Translations under genes and position numbers: made by a program | Assembly: GCF_003143855.1 (NCBI RefSeq) | Contig: NZ_QFRK01000006.1 | Span: 204,879 to 268,878, forward strand | Source of the DNA: Streptomyces sp. NWU339 | Lineage (GTDB): Bacteria; Actinomycetota; Actinomycetes; Streptomycetales; Streptomycetaceae | DNA: 64,000 bases | Direction: 5' to 3' | Shown: positions 1-8,561 of the stretch, one piece after another | Numbering within the stretch: the stretch's first letter is position 1 | Layout of the letters: every line of letters starts with the position of its first letter | Notes under the pieces: model-generated | What the model was told of the DNA's origin: nothing | Seen by the model: only the letters and a program-made list of their open reading frames with translations | The model's database searches: none

Positions 1-1264
1 CGACACCGCGCACGGTGTCGAGCTTGCGCAACGCCTCGACGGTGCCGCCGAGGGCCGCGTCGGACGCACGGTGGGTGACGACGACGAGGGAGGCCTCCCC
101 GTCCTTGCCCTGCTGGCGAACCGTGTCGATCGAGACGCCGTGCTCCGCGAACACGGTCGCGACCTGAGCGAGAACGCCCGGCTTGTCGGCCACATCGAGG
201 CTGATGTGGTAGCGCGTGACGACATCGCCCATCGGCGAGACCGGCAGCGCCGCGTAGGCGGACTCGCCCGGTCCGGTGGCCCCGCCCAGCCGGTTGCGGC
301 AGACGGCGACGAGGTCGCCGAGCACGGCGGAGGCGGTGGGCGCCCCGCCGGCGCCGGGTCCGTAGAACATCAGCTGCCCGGCGGCCTCCGACTCCACGAA
401 CACGGCGTTGTAGGCGCCGCGCACCGAGGCCAGCGGGTGGGTGAGCGGGATCATCGCCGGATGCACGCGCGCGGTGACGGAGGCGCCGTCATCGGCCCGC
501 TCGCAGATGGCGAGCAGTTTGATGGTGCAGCCCATCTCCTTCGCCGAGGCGATGTCGGCGGCGGTGACCTCGGTCATGCCCTCGCGGTGGACGTCGTCGA
601 GCCGCACACGCGTGTGGAAGGCGATTCCGGCGAGGATGGCGGCCTTGGCGGCGGCGTCGAAGCCCTCGACGTCGGCGGTGGGGTCGGCTTCCGCGTACCC
701 GAGGGCGGTGGCCTCGTCGAGCGCCTCCTGATAGCCGGCGCCGGTGGTGTCCATGGCGTCGAGGATGAAGTTCGTCGTCCCGTTGACGATGCCGAGCACC
801 CGGTTGACCTTGTCACCGGCGAGCGACTCGCGCAGCGGCCGGATCAGCGGAATGGCACCGGCGACGGCGGCCTCGTAGTAGAGGTCCTTGCCGTGCTCCT
901 CGGCGGCGGCGTGCAGCGCGGCGCCGTCCTGGGCGAGCAGCGCCTTGTTCGCGGAGACCACGGACGCGCCGTGCGCGAAGGCGGTGGTGATCAGCGTCCG
1001 CGCGGGCTCGATCCCGCCGATGACCTCGACGACGACATCGAGGTCGCCCCGTTTGACGAGGGCGGTGGCGTCGGTGGTGACCAGCTCGGCCGGGATGCCC
1101 TCACGCACCCGGTCGGGGCGCCGCACGGCGACCCCGGCGAGCTCCACCGGGGCTCCGATGCGGGCCGCGAGGTCGTCGGCCTGCGTCGTCATGATGCGCG
1201 CCACCTCTGAGCCGACCACTCCACAGCCCAGCAGCGCCACCTTCAGCGGACGCGTACGCATCAT
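1..1264 (-). CDS. hom: Homoserine dehydrogenase, 3' end outside the window
   Basis: NAD(P)H-dependent reduction of aspartate semialdehyde to homoserine, the branch point to threonine and methionine. The protein opens MMRTRPLKVALLGCGVVGSE: a Rossmann GxGxxG within the first 20 residues. It continues with EVIGG, SANKALL and NGTTNFIL (substrate and catalytic core), GYAEADPTADVEG, and a C-terminal ACT region (YHISLDVADKPGVLAQV) typical of threonine-feedback-regulated enzymes. About 421 codons are visible and the reading frame is still open at base 1, so only the last few residues are missing. Two adjacent ATGs are possible (1264 or 1261); GAGG lies just upstream. lysA lies 168 bp upstream on the same strand, so both draw on aspartate semialdehyde metabolism. 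Confidence 0.95.
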   Translation of the reverse strand, partial: MMRTRPLKVALLGCGVVGSEVARIMTTQADDLAARIGAPVELAGVAVRRPDRVREGIPAELVTTDATALVKRGDLDVVVEVIGGIEPARTLITTAFAHGASVVSANKALLAQDGAALHAAAEEHGKDLYYEAAVAGAIPLIRPLRESLAGDKVNRVLGIVNGTTNFILDAMDTTGAGYQEALDEATALGYAEADPTADVEGFDAAAKAAILAGIAFHTRVRLDDVHREGMTEVTAADIASAKEMGCTIKLLAICERADDGASVTARVHPAMIPLTHPLASVRGAYNAVFVESEAAGQLMFYGPGAGGAPTASAVLGDLVAVCRNRLGGATGPGESAYAALPVSPMGDVVTRYHISLDVADKPGVLAQVATVFAEHGVSIDTVRQQGKDGEASLVVVTHRASDAALGGTVEALRKLDTVRGV

Positions 1265-1432
1265 CCGACCTCGTTTCCCGATTACCGTCTCGATTGCACC
1301 AGTCTCACTCACCGGACGGAAGTTTCTGCCCTTTGTCCGGATCGTGAGACATCAATTTCGTTGCGAAGCCCGCGAGAACCGAAGATCTTCCGCCTCCCTC
1401 TCCCGCGTCCCCTCGCGTTCTCTGTTCTTACC

Positions 1433-2824
1433 TCACCCGACGTCGAGACGGAGGAGGTCCTCCTCGGTCTCGCGCCGGACGATCACCCGCGCCTCGCCGT
1501 CCGCGACGGCGACGACGGGCGGGCGAAGGACGTGGTTGTAGTTGCTGGCCATCGACCGGCAGTACGCCCCGGTGGCCGGTACGGCGATCAGGTCGCCCGG
1601 CGCCAGGTCCCCCGGCAGGAAGGCGTCGCGCACCACGATGTCCCCGCTCTCGCAGTGCTTGCCGACGACCCGGCTGAGCATCGGCTCGGCGTCGGAGCGG
1701 CGGGAGACGAGGGCGACGCTGTACTCGGCGTCGTAGAGCGCGGTGCGGATGTTGTCCGACATCCCGCCGTCGACGGAGACGTAGGTGCGCAGGCCCTCCA
1801 GCGGCTTGACGGTGCCGACCTCGTACACCGTGAAGGCGGTCGGCCCGACGATGGCACGCCCCGGCTCCACGGAGATGCGCGGGACGCTGAGGCGGGCGGC
1901 CTCGCACTCCCGGGTGACGATCTCGGTCAGCGCCTTGGCGATCTCGTGCGGCTCGCGGGGGTCGTCGTCGCTGGTGTAGGCGATGCCGAGACCGCCCCCG
2001 AGGTCGATCTCGGGCAGCTCGACGCCGTGCTCGTCGCGGATGTCCTTGAGCAGCCCGACCACCCGGTGCGCGGCGACCTCGAACCCCGACATGTCGAAGA
2101 TCTGCGACCCGATGTGGCTGTGGATGCCGATGACCTCCAGCCCGTCCAGCCGGAGCGCCCGCCGCACGGCCTCGGCGGCCTGCCCGCCGGCGAGCGGGAT
2201 CCCGAACTTCTGGTCCTCGTGGGCGGTGGCGATGAACTCGTGCGTGTGCGCCTCGACGCCGACGGTGATCCGGATCTGCACCCGCTGCCGGGTGCCGAGC
2301 GACTGCGCGATGTGCGCGACCCGGACGATCTCCTGGAAGGAGTCGAGCACGATCCGCCCGACACCGGCCTCGACGGCCCGGCGGATCTCCGCTGCGGACT
2401 TGTTGTTGCCGTGGAAGGCGATCCGGTCGGCGGGCATGCCGGCGGACAGGGCGGTGGCCAGTTCCCCGCCGGAGCAGACGTCGAGGTTCAGCCCCTCCTC
2501 GTCGAGCCACCGCACGACGGCCCGGGAGAGGAACGCCTTGCCGGCGTAGAACACGTCGGCGTCGCTCCCGAAGGCGTTGCGCCAGGCTCGCGCGCGGGCG
2601 CGGAAGTCGGTCTCGTCGAGGATGTAGGCGGGGGTGCCGAACTCCTCGGCGAGCCGCGTGACGGGAATCCCGCCGACGGTGACCACACCGTCCTCGTCAC
2701 GGCTGACGGTCTGCGCCCACACCTTCGGGTCGAGGGCGTTGAGATCGGCGGGCGGTGCGAAATAGTGCCCCTCGGGGAGGACGTCGGCGTGACGGGGTCC
2801 GGCGGGGTGTGCGGAACGGCTCAT
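1433..2824 (-). CDS. lysA: Diaminopimelate decarboxylase
   Basis: PLP-dependent decarboxylation of meso-diaminopimelate to L-lysine, the last step of lysine synthesis. 463 residues, the usual length. Visible features: the PLP lysine in [13 protein letters not shown] near residue 95, ICSGGEL-type motif ([12 protein letters not shown]), [16 protein letters not shown], the glycine-rich PLP-phosphate loop [16 protein letters not shown], and the C-terminal catalytic CESGD and [12 protein letters not shown] segments. This is the group III fold (alanine racemase-like barrel plus beta domain). The start is 15 nt after the stop of the NrtL-like gene, so the two are probably co-transcribed and hom follows. 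Confidence 0.96.
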   Translation of the reverse strand: MSRSAHPAGPRHADVLPEGHYFAPPADLNALDPKVWAQTVSRDEDGVVTVGGIPVTRLAEEFGTPAYILDETDFRARARAWRNAFGSDADVFYAGKAFLSRAVVRWLDEEGLNLDVCSGGELATALSAGMPADRIAFHGNNKSAAEIRRAVEAGVGRIVLDSFQEIVRVAHIAQSLGTRQRVQIRITVGVEAHTHEFIATAHEDQKFGIPLAGGQAAEAVRRALRLDGLEVIGIHSHIGSQIFDMSGFEVAAHRVVGLLKDIRDEHGVELPEIDLGGGLGIAYTSDDDPREPHEIAKALTEIVTRECEAARLSVPRISVEPGRAIVGPTAFTVYEVGTVKPLEGLRTYVSVDGGMSDNIRTALYDAEYSVALVSRRSDAEPMLSRVVGKHCESGDIVVRDAFLPGDLAPGDLIAVPATGAYCRSMASNYNHVLRPPVVAVADGEARVIVRRETEEDLLRLDVG

Positions 2825-2839
2825 TCTTCGCGTGCTCTT

Positions 2840-3925
2840 TCACAGATGGTCGGGTGCGTCGATGCCGAGCAGGGACAGGCCGCCGGCCAGCACCGTCCCG
2901 GCGGCTTCGGCGAGCGCGAGCCGGGCGCGGTGGGCGGCCGAGGGTTTCTCCTCACCGAGGGGCAGCACGGCGGGAAGCAGGGGCTGCGTGGCATCGGCCA
3001 CGGTGACGAGGTGCCGGGCGAGCCGGTCGGGGGCACGGTGCCGGGCGGCAGCGGCCAGGACGCGGGGGTGGTCGGCGAGGGCGGCGAGCAGGGGCTGGGC
3101 TTCGCTCACGCCGACGGGGCCGGGCTCGGGCCCGAACCCGAGGTCGGCGGCGTTGCGCAGGAGGGCACGGGTGCGGGCGTGGGCGTAGCGCACCCGGAAG
3201 AGGGGGTTGCTCTCCCGCTGGACCAGGTGCTCGCCGGTGATCCGGGGCCGGTCGTGCGACGCGGGCCGGAGCAACGCCCACCGCGCGGCGTCCCGGCCGA
3301 GGGGCAGCGGGTCGCCGGGAGCGGGCACGGGCCGGACGTCGACGCGCAGGGCGTCGTACTGGCCGCCGTTCTCGCTGCTGTCGAGGACGACCCCGAGAAG
3401 GGCCGAAGCGGCGTCCCACTCGGGCGCGGAGACCGGTGGATCCCAGCTGGTCCGCACCACCACTCCCTGGGACCGCAGGATGCGAGCGAGGGCGTCGACC
3501 TGGACGAGGGCACGCACCTCGGCGGCCCCGTGCAGCAGCACCCGCTCCCGGCTCCCGCTCCTCCCCCCGTCCAGATGCCCGTAAGGAGCGCCACCGGAGC
3601 CGCTTGCCCCCAGGATCTCCTCCACGAGGGCGACGGGAGCGGACCCCCGCAGACTGATGTTGATGAACCCGGGCCCGGTGACGACGACGTCACTGATGCC
3701 GCCGGCCTGAAGGAGCCGGGCCCGCAGCACCTCGGCGACATGCCGGGGTGTGTGCCCGGCCGGGCCGGCCAGCTGGAGCGCGACGTTGGTGGCGTACTCC
3801 CCGCACCCCCCGGGCCCCGGCGGCACGACGGCGACCCGCTCGGGAACGGTCACCCGCAGCTCCCCTTCGTCGACGGCACGACGCACCGCGTACAGCACGG
3901 TGCGGGAGAGCTCGACGGGGGTCAC
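2840..3925 (-). CDS. nrtL: ArgS-related anticodon-binding protein (NrtL-like) lacking the synthetase catalytic core
   Basis: 361 residues from a GTG start (VTPVELSRTVLYAV). The N-terminus matches the ArgS additional domain 1 (GCGEYATNVALQLAG, then GPGFINISL). The C-terminal half matches the ArgS DALR anticodon-binding domain (LVQRESNPLFRVRYAHAR and following helices). Between them only a short remnant remains where ArgS carries its HIGH and KMSKS Rossmann core, so it cannot aminoacylate by the normal mechanism. I recall an actinobacterial family named NrtL next to lysA with this make-up. Role unknown; tRNA-Arg binding is inferred, and a tRNA-Arg gene lies 720 bp away. The upstream in-frame extension to 4099 overlaps the response-regulator gene and is unlikely to be used. 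Confidence 0.85.
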   Translation of the reverse strand: MTPVELSRTVLYAVRRAVDEGELRVTVPERVAVVPPGPGGCGEYATNVALQLAGPAGHTPRHVAEVLRARLLQAGGISDVVVTGPGFINISLRGSAPVALVEEILGASGSGGAPYGHLDGGRSGSRERVLLHGAAEVRALVQVDALARILRSQGVVVRTSWDPPVSAPEWDAASALLGVVLDSSENGGQYDALRVDVRPVPAPGDPLPLGRDAARWALLRPASHDRPRITGEHLVQRESNPLFRVRYAHARTRALLRNAADLGFGPEPGPVGVSEAQPLLAALADHPRVLAAAARHRAPDRLARHLVTVADATQPLLPAVLPLGEEKPSAAHRARLALAEAAGTVLAGGLSLLGIDAPDHL

Positions 3926-4020
3926 GGGACAAGCGTATGGGAGGAGGGGGGTGAGAGGGCGAGCCGCTTTACCGGGAGTCCGCCATGTGGACGCCCCGCC
4001 GGACAGACCACCCGTCCCCG

Positions 4021-4476
4021 CTACCCCCCGGCGTGCCCGGCAGCCCGCTCGGCACCGCCGACACCACGGCCACCGTCTCTGCCCCCACCGCTTCCGCACC
4101 GCCGCCGCTCGACCAACCCCCGGACCACCCGCACGAGTTCACTGGGCTCGAAGGGCTTGGCGAGGAAGGCGTCGACCCCGACCTCAAGCCCGCTCTCGAC
4201 CTCGTACCGGGTACAGGCACTGATGATGGCGAGCGGAAGCTCACAGGTACGGGGATCGGAACGCAACCGGGCCGCGGTCCTGAGCCCGTCCAGCCGCGGC
4301 ATGGCGACATCGAGGGTGACGAGGTCGGGCCGCACCTGATGGACGACTTCCAGACACTCGGCACCATCGGCCGCGGTCACGACCTCGATGCCCTCAAGCT
4401 CGAGATTGACCCTGATCAACTGCCGGATGACCTTGTTGTCGTCCACAACAAGGACCCGGCGCGACGCCCCTGGCAC
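4021..4476 (-). CDS. Single-domain response regulator
   Basis: About 151 residues from a GTG (VPGASRRVLVVDDNKVIRQ). It has the whole receiver fold: acidic pair VVDDN, phospho-acceptor Asp in DLVTLDVAMPRLDG, the switch S/T in AIISACT, and the invariant Lys in FLAKPFEP. The C-terminal 30 residues are Gly/Arg-rich with no DNA-binding domain, so it probably acts by protein contact. No histidine kinase adjoins it. There is no good ribosome-binding site at this GTG; a longer start up to 4671 would run into the tRNA, so a leaderless or short-leader transcript is likely. Confidence 0.85.
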   Translation of the reverse strand: MPGASRRVLVVDDNKVIRQLIRVNLELEGIEVVTAADGAECLEVVHQVRPDLVTLDVAMPRLDGLRTAARLRSDPRTCELPLAIISACTRYEVESGLEVGVDAFLAKPFEPSELVRVVRGLVERRRCGSGGGRDGGRGVGGAERAAGHAGG

Positions 4477-4644
4477 AACTCGAGAGTAGGTCGAGACCGG
4501 CCACCGCGTCCGCGTTTTCCCGACTTCCACCCCAAGGATGCCCCCGCGGGCACCCAGGGTGACGCCCTCCGGGAAACGGGTTCCTCCCCACCCCTCCAGA
4601 ACTGGTACTGTTCTACCCGTCGAAGCGATCACCGCAACCGACAC

Positions 4645-4716
4645 GCCCCCGTAGCTCAGGGGATAGAGCAACGGCCTCCGGAGCCGTGTGCGCAGGTTCG
4701 AATCCTGCCGGGGGCA
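4645..4716 (+). tRNA. tRNA-Arg(CCG)
   Basis: 72-nt cloverleaf without encoded CCA. Acceptor stem GCCCCCG (4645-4651) pairs with CGGGGGC (4709-4715), discriminator A4716. D-arm is GTAGCTCAGGGGATAGAGC. Anticodon stem ACGGC/GCCGT encloses the loop CTCCGGA, giving anticodon CCG at 4678-4680, which reads CGG. T-arm is GCAGG-TTCGAAT-CCTGC. It is followed by a strong hairpin. tRNA-Arg genes are frequent integration sites, and a recombinase relic lies 1.1 kb downstream. Confidence 0.97.
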
Positions 4717-4734
4717 CCTTGCATGAGGTGCCCA

Positions 4735-4774
4735 AAGACCCCGCCATCAGCGCTTTCGCTGAGGACGGGGTCTT
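4735..4774 (+). terminator. Hairpin terminator after tRNA-Arg
   Basis: AAGACCCCG (4735-4743) pairs with CGGGGTCTT (4766-4774), with an inner CAGCG/CGCTG stem around a TTT loop. It starts 19 nt after the tRNA. Confidence 0.8.
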
Positions 4775-4979
4775 CGCGTATGTGCAGGCGTGTGCCGCCC
4801 GGAGCGGCCTTATGTCGGGGTCTGCGGACGAGGCGTGGACGGGATCTTGGAGCATCGCCGCAGGTGACTGGCGCTTTCGGCGGACGGTCAGCCGATGCTC
4901 GTTGCAACGGTGCGCCTGCCGATCCCGTATCCCCGGCCGCCACGCCGTCACACGGCAGTCGACTGCTTAGATCAGCGGC

Positions 4980-5726
4980 ATGACTGACTGGTCTCGGCTC
5001 CACCACGCCTATGGCACGGCAGAAGACGTCCCCGGCCTGCTCGATGGAGCGAGTGCGGACCCACAGAGCCCCGCCTGGGACGAACTGTGGTCCCGGCTGT
5101 GCCATCAGGAGACTGTCTACTCGGCGAGCTACGCAGCCTTGCCTGCTCTGACCCAGATGGCGCGGCAATGGTCGACCCCGGATCGTCAGGCGCCGCTGTA
5201 TCTGGCCGGCTCGATCATGGTCAGCACGGACCGGCCTCACGACGGGAAAGATCCCCGGGTGACCTACGCCTCGGAGATATCCGAGCTGATCCGACTGACC
5301 GAGGAAGCCCTTCAGGACCCCACACTCGCTGACGCCCCGGGGACTTACATCGATTTGCTGGCCACGCTTTTGAGTTTTCAGGGTGTCGAGGTCTGGGGCG
5401 AGCAGCTCGACGGATTGCACGAGGGAGAGTATGAGGTCTCCTGTCCTGCATGTGCCTCGGAGAACTTCATAGTCCTCGGAGAGGACGGCTTCTTCTCCAC
5501 CACAGACAGCATGTACATGAAGCAATCCGCAGCGAGAAAGGTACCGTTGCAGCCCCGGTCCTCCGAAGCCTTGGACGGGCTGGCCCGAACCCTTCACTCG
5601 CGCGCGCTCGCGGATGGCCACCCCGACATCGCACACAAGGTGACCCATGTCTTCGGCGACGCACAGTGCGCCGAGTGCGACACGGTCTTCAGCGTCGAGG
5701 AAGCCATCACCACCCGATGGGGCTGA
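4980..5726 (+). CDS. Conserved hypothetical protein with two CxxC pairs
   Basis: 248 residues beginning MTDWSRLHHAYGTAEDVPGL. The first about 130 residues look helical, with HEAT-like wording (ALPALTQMARQW and similar). Two cysteine pairs, CPACASENF near residue 150 and CAECDTVF near residue 235, could form one zinc ribbon split by an 80-residue insert. Similar-looking proteins are common in Streptomyces and some behave like immunity or polymorphic-toxin-associated proteins, but I have no firm family. It lies alone between tRNA-Arg and a recombinase relic, ends before a perfect 16-bp hairpin, and is probably mobile cargo. Confidence 0.75.
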   Translation: MTDWSRLHHAYGTAEDVPGLLDGASADPQSPAWDELWSRLCHQETVYSASYAALPALTQMARQWSTPDRQAPLYLAGSIMVSTDRPHDGKDPRVTYASEISELIRLTEEALQDPTLADAPGTYIDLLATLLSFQGVEVWGEQLDGLHEGEYEVSCPACASENFIVLGEDGFFSTTDSMYMKQSAARKVPLQPRSSEALDGLARTLHSRALADGHPDIAHKVTHVFGDAQCAECDTVFSVEEAITTRWG

Positions 5727-5765
5727 TGAGACCGCACCCGTCCCCCACGGACGGCCCCAGGTGAC

Positions 5766-5801
5766 ACCGGAGCCCCTGGAGAAGACTCCAGGGGCTCCGG
5801 T
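5766..5801. terminator. Perfect 16-bp inverted repeat, bidirectional terminator
   Basis: ACCGGAGCCCCTGGAG (5766-5781) and its exact complement (5786-5801) around an AAGA loop. It sits between the gene ending at 5726 and the convergent recombinase relic ending at 5818. Confidence 0.85.
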
Positions 5802-5817
5802 TCCGAGGCCGGTGACG

Positions 5818-6030
5818 TCACTCGTACTCGCGCAGCAGGTCCTCGATGCGCCGGTTGGCGACGCCCTGCCGCCCGTCCAGGCACTTCGCGTAGTGGCTCA
5901 GCAGGGCCTCCACGCTGTTGCCCGCACGTTCGGCGACCTCGGTCGGATCCACCCCGGAGTTGGGCCAGGACGGCAACGCCGAGTGTCGGCAGGCCCCGTG
6001 GCCGCTCCGTCGCAGGTCAGCCAAGCGGCC
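5818..6030 (-). pseudogene. Tyrosine recombinase (integrase) C-terminal relic
   Basis: The last 66 or so codons read DLRRSGHGACRHSALPSW..., GVDPTEVAERAGNSVEALL, HYAKCLDGRQ, RRIEDLLREYE. This matches the end of actinobacterial phage/ICE integrases, including the conserved AxxAGNS block and the catalytic Tyr of the H-Y-AKCLDG motif. The HxLRH-type box is damaged (DLRRSGHGACRHS suggests a small insertion), and no integrase body can be followed upstream of about 6030. It is a non-functional remnant of an element probably associated with the nearby tRNA-Arg. Confidence 0.75.
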
Positions 6031-6547
6031 ACCCATCGACGAACCCAAGCTTCCCGAGTTGAGGGCTCCGAAGCCGCCGCCACGGGCCGACCGCCGCGGC
6101 TGATTCCGGTCGACGACACACGACGGCAGCGCGGCTGAGGCCGGTGAGGGTGCAACGAGGCACCCCGCATGCACAGCATGCCTCACCGGCACCTGGGACA
6201 GCCGACGTACTCCACACCCAGACCGGCCTCGATGACACCCACAGCCAGCCGCGCAACTCCCCCAAACGCTGCAAGGTGCTCACCGGGAAGAGTGGCGTGG
6301 GCAGGCCACCGCACCCGGGGGCCAGGGGGTGGCGCGTCGCACGACATGGTGGTGCGGGGCAGGTGCGCAGGGCCGCGAGAGACGGGCCTCCGCTTCATTT
6401 CCAAGGGCCCGTCAGGTGGCGTCCGCCATGGGCGCGTTACGCCTTTAGGGGGAAACCGCCCTGGGATGCGGCGTGCCTCACCCCGGAAAAGACTGTGGGC
6501 GTGATTTTCCCTCCGATTGTCTCCTGCTTGTGCGATTGAGGTTCCCG
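6031..6547. other. Gene-poor stretch between integrase relic and lipoprotein gene
   Basis: I see no reading frame with believable protein content on either strand. The last 10 bases hold the GAGG ribosome-binding site of the lipoprotein gene. It probably consists of decayed mobile-element sequence. Confidence 0.4.
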
Positions 6548-7576
6548 ATGAATCCGAATCATGCCGCCTGTCCACCCCACGGAACGGGGCGCCAGCCTGT
6601 CCCGCCCGGCCCGAGCGGACACGACAAGGCCTGCGCGCGGCGGGAGCGGATACATCTGGTACTGGCGTGCTCAGCAGCGGGCATGCTGCTCACGGGCTGC
6701 TTCGCTGTCGGTCACACCACAACCGGTGACCGGGCCGGACGCCCCCCGGCACAGAACCAGGCACCTTTGACGCCGGCGAACAGCAAGCCGGCCCAAGCGC
6801 CGCCAGGCCTCCCCGACACGCGGACGCCGGCCCCGACGGATGTGAACGACGCGCTCACTCGTCTGCTCGAACCGATTCGAGCACAGAGCGGCACTCAGGT
6901 GTCGGTCGCCGTTCTGGAGCCCAGGACCGGCCGACGGACGGTGTACGGCTCACAAACACACGTCACCGCGAGCGTGGCGAAGGTGAACATCCTGGCCGCA
7001 CTGCTGCTGCGTGCCCAGCGCGAAAGACGGTCGCTCACCTCGTGGGAGACATCCACCGCCGCCTCAATGATCCAGAGCAGCGACAACGACTCCGCAGATG
7101 CCCTGTGGCAACGTATCGGCGGCGGCCCAGGGCTCGCTGACGCCAACAAGACCCTGGGGCTGACCTCCACCCAAGCAGGACCAGGTGCCCAATGGGGCCT
7201 CACCCGCACCACTGCGGCAGACCAACTAACCCTGTTGACCGACGTGTTCGCCGAACATTCACCGCTCAGCAAAGCCTCACGCCACCTGATCCAGACCTTC
7301 ATGGGCCGGATCGACGCCGATCAGGACTGGGGAGTGTCTGCGGAAGGCAGCCGTTGGCAACTCAAGAACGGCTGGCTGCAGCGCTCCCAATCGCAACGCT
7401 GGGTGATCAACAGCATGGGCCGAGTCGAAGCACACGGGAGCACGTTCTACGTCGTCATCCTCTCTCACGGCAGCCCGAGCATGTCTCACGGCATCTCCAC
7501 GGTGGAGCGAGCAGCGCGAACAGCCGTACACGCCCTTCGCAGTACCGCCCCTCCTGTGTCCCCGCTCATCCACTGA
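6548..7576 (+). CDS. Beta-lactamase-fold serine hydrolase lipoprotein
   Basis: 342 residues from ATG 6548, which has GAGG 6 nt upstream. A Sec/lipoprotein signal ends in the lipobox LLTGC (Cys about 51), followed by a Pro-rich linker. The penicillin-binding fold motifs are present: SVAK (S142-K145), SDN (178-180), and KNG (273-275) in place of KTG. I find no ExxLN omega-loop motif, so it is probably not an efficient class A beta-lactamase. Membrane-anchored peptidase or scaffold-like function outside the cell is possible. The 25 codons before this ATG have no separate translation signal. Isolated gene in an accessory region. Confidence 0.8.
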   Translation: MNPNHAACPPHGTGRQPVPPGPSGHDKACARRERIHLVLACSAAGMLLTGCFAVGHTTTGDRAGRPPAQNQAPLTPANSKPAQAPPGLPDTRTPAPTDVNDALTRLLEPIRAQSGTQVSVAVLEPRTGRRTVYGSQTHVTASVAKVNILAALLLRAQRERRSLTSWETSTAASMIQSSDNDSADALWQRIGGGPGLADANKTLGLTSTQAGPGAQWGLTRTTAADQLTLLTDVFAEHSPLSKASRHLIQTFMGRIDADQDWGVSAEGSRWQLKNGWLQRSQSQRWVINSMGRVEAHGSTFYVVILSHGSPSMSHGISTVERAARTAVHALRSTAPPVSPLIH

Positions 7577-7837
7577 CCTCTTTCCTGTCGACCCGAGGCC
7601 GCATCTACTGCCCATGGAGAAGGAGGGCCTGGTGGGCGCCGGTCGTCTTGCCGTTCTCCCCTGCCAGGACCGGACCTCACGAGCACCGGTGTCCACTCGC
7701 CCGGTCGTAGCCGCCCGCGTAAGTGAGGGAGGTCAGCAGTACATCAGCGGCTGGCCGGCAGGGGCCCGAAGCGGGTTACGGGGGCCGCAGCGTCCCGTGA
7801 TCGACCTGATGGGGATGAGGGTCGAACCTGTTCCAGG

Positions 7838-7870
7838 CGGGGCGCCGCTCAACCGAGGAGCGGCGCCCCG
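7838..7870. terminator. 13-bp inverted repeat
   Basis: CGGGGCGCCGCTC (7838-7850) pairs perfectly with GAGCGGCGCCCCG (7858-7870) around AACCGAG. Likely a terminator for rightward transcription from the lipoprotein gene. Confidence 0.6.
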
Positions 7871-8108
7871 TCGGCTTGACTCGGCCATGGAGACTCCGTC
7901 GACCTTGTCGGGCGCACCTCACCGTCCGGTCATCGAACAGACATCCGACTATCGGGCCGCCGGGCGAGCCTTGCCACCCCCATCGCGGATGTCGTGACTT
8001 CGCACACCCCCACACCTCGTGACCATGGGTCAGATCACCCTTACGCACCGTTACTTCACTGCGCGCCGAGGGGAGACCTACATCACAGTGGCCCGACCCG
8101 AAAGCCCA

Positions 8109-8148
8109 CCGATCGCTGCGCAGGCTTCCTGGCACGAGCAGCGATCGG
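8109..8148. promoter_or_regulatory. 11-bp inverted repeat upstream of the small membrane protein
   Basis: CCGATCGCTGC (8109-8119) pairs with GCAGCGATCGG (8138-8148) across an 18-nt loop, ending 13 nt before the AGGAGG of the next gene. It could be a leader hairpin or an operator; nothing more can be said. Confidence 0.4.
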
Positions 8149-8174
8149 CGGGCGGGCACCCAGGAGGTACTGCT

Positions 8175-8375
8175 ATGAGTGTGACCTCGGCAAACCGACT
8201 TTCAATCCCCCGGCTGCGAGACTGGGCTGCCGTCCTCGTCGTCATCGTGGTCGTCTACGTCCCCGTCGCACAGATCCAAGACGTTCTGACCAACTTGATC
8301 GCGCTGTCAGCAGTCCTGGTCTGCGGCTCTGCGGTGAGTGCGGTATCAGCCCGACGGTCGCAGACAACCGCGTGA
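8175..8375 (+). CDS. Small membrane protein, two predicted TM segments
   Basis: 66 residues. AGGAGG (8162-8167) lies 7 nt before ATG 8175 and fixes this start rather than the longer one at 8019. Two hydrophobic stretches (WAAVLVVIVVVYVPVA and LIALSAVLVCGSAVSAV) are joined by a short loop, with basic ends. No family recognised. Isolated in an accessory region. Confidence 0.55.
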   Translation: MSVTSANRLSIPRLRDWAAVLVVIVVVYVPVAQIQDVLTNLIALSAVLVCGSAVSAVSARRSQTTA

Positions 8376-8508
8376 CCGCCGCCTAGACCCGACGAGGCCC
8401 CCCTGGCCTTCCCTCCCCCGGAGAGCCAGGAGAGCCGCCCGTGCCCCAGCGTGCCCGATCCAGCAGGAAACCACGGGGAACACCGGGCAGTCACAGTAGC
8501 CGGACACA

Positions 8509-8549
8509 AGAACGGCCCCCGACCGAACACCCAGGCCAGGGGCTGTTCT
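8509..8549 (-). terminator. Hairpin downstream of the tRNA-Ser-like fragment
   Basis: AGAACGGCCCCCGACC (8509-8524) pairs, with G-U pairs and two mismatches, with GGCCAGGGGCTGTTCT (8534-8549). On the minus strand it follows the 3' end of the tRNA fragment, as a tRNA terminator would. Confidence 0.55.
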
Positions 8550-8561
8550 CACTGTGCATCG

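Larger units (their letters stand above)
7577..8174. other. Intergenic stretch without a supported gene
   Basis: About 600 bp. Contains the hairpins listed at 7838-7870 and 8109-8148; no reading frame here looks like a protein. Confidence 0.5.

Noticed and set aside
71..1210. 379-residue forward frame over hom
   Set aside because: Antisense shadow of homoserine dehydrogenase, caused by GC-rich third positions; no protein-like content.
4021..4671. Longer 216-residue start for the response regulator
   Set aside because: It would begin inside the tRNA-Arg gene; the receiver fold only needs the start at 4476.
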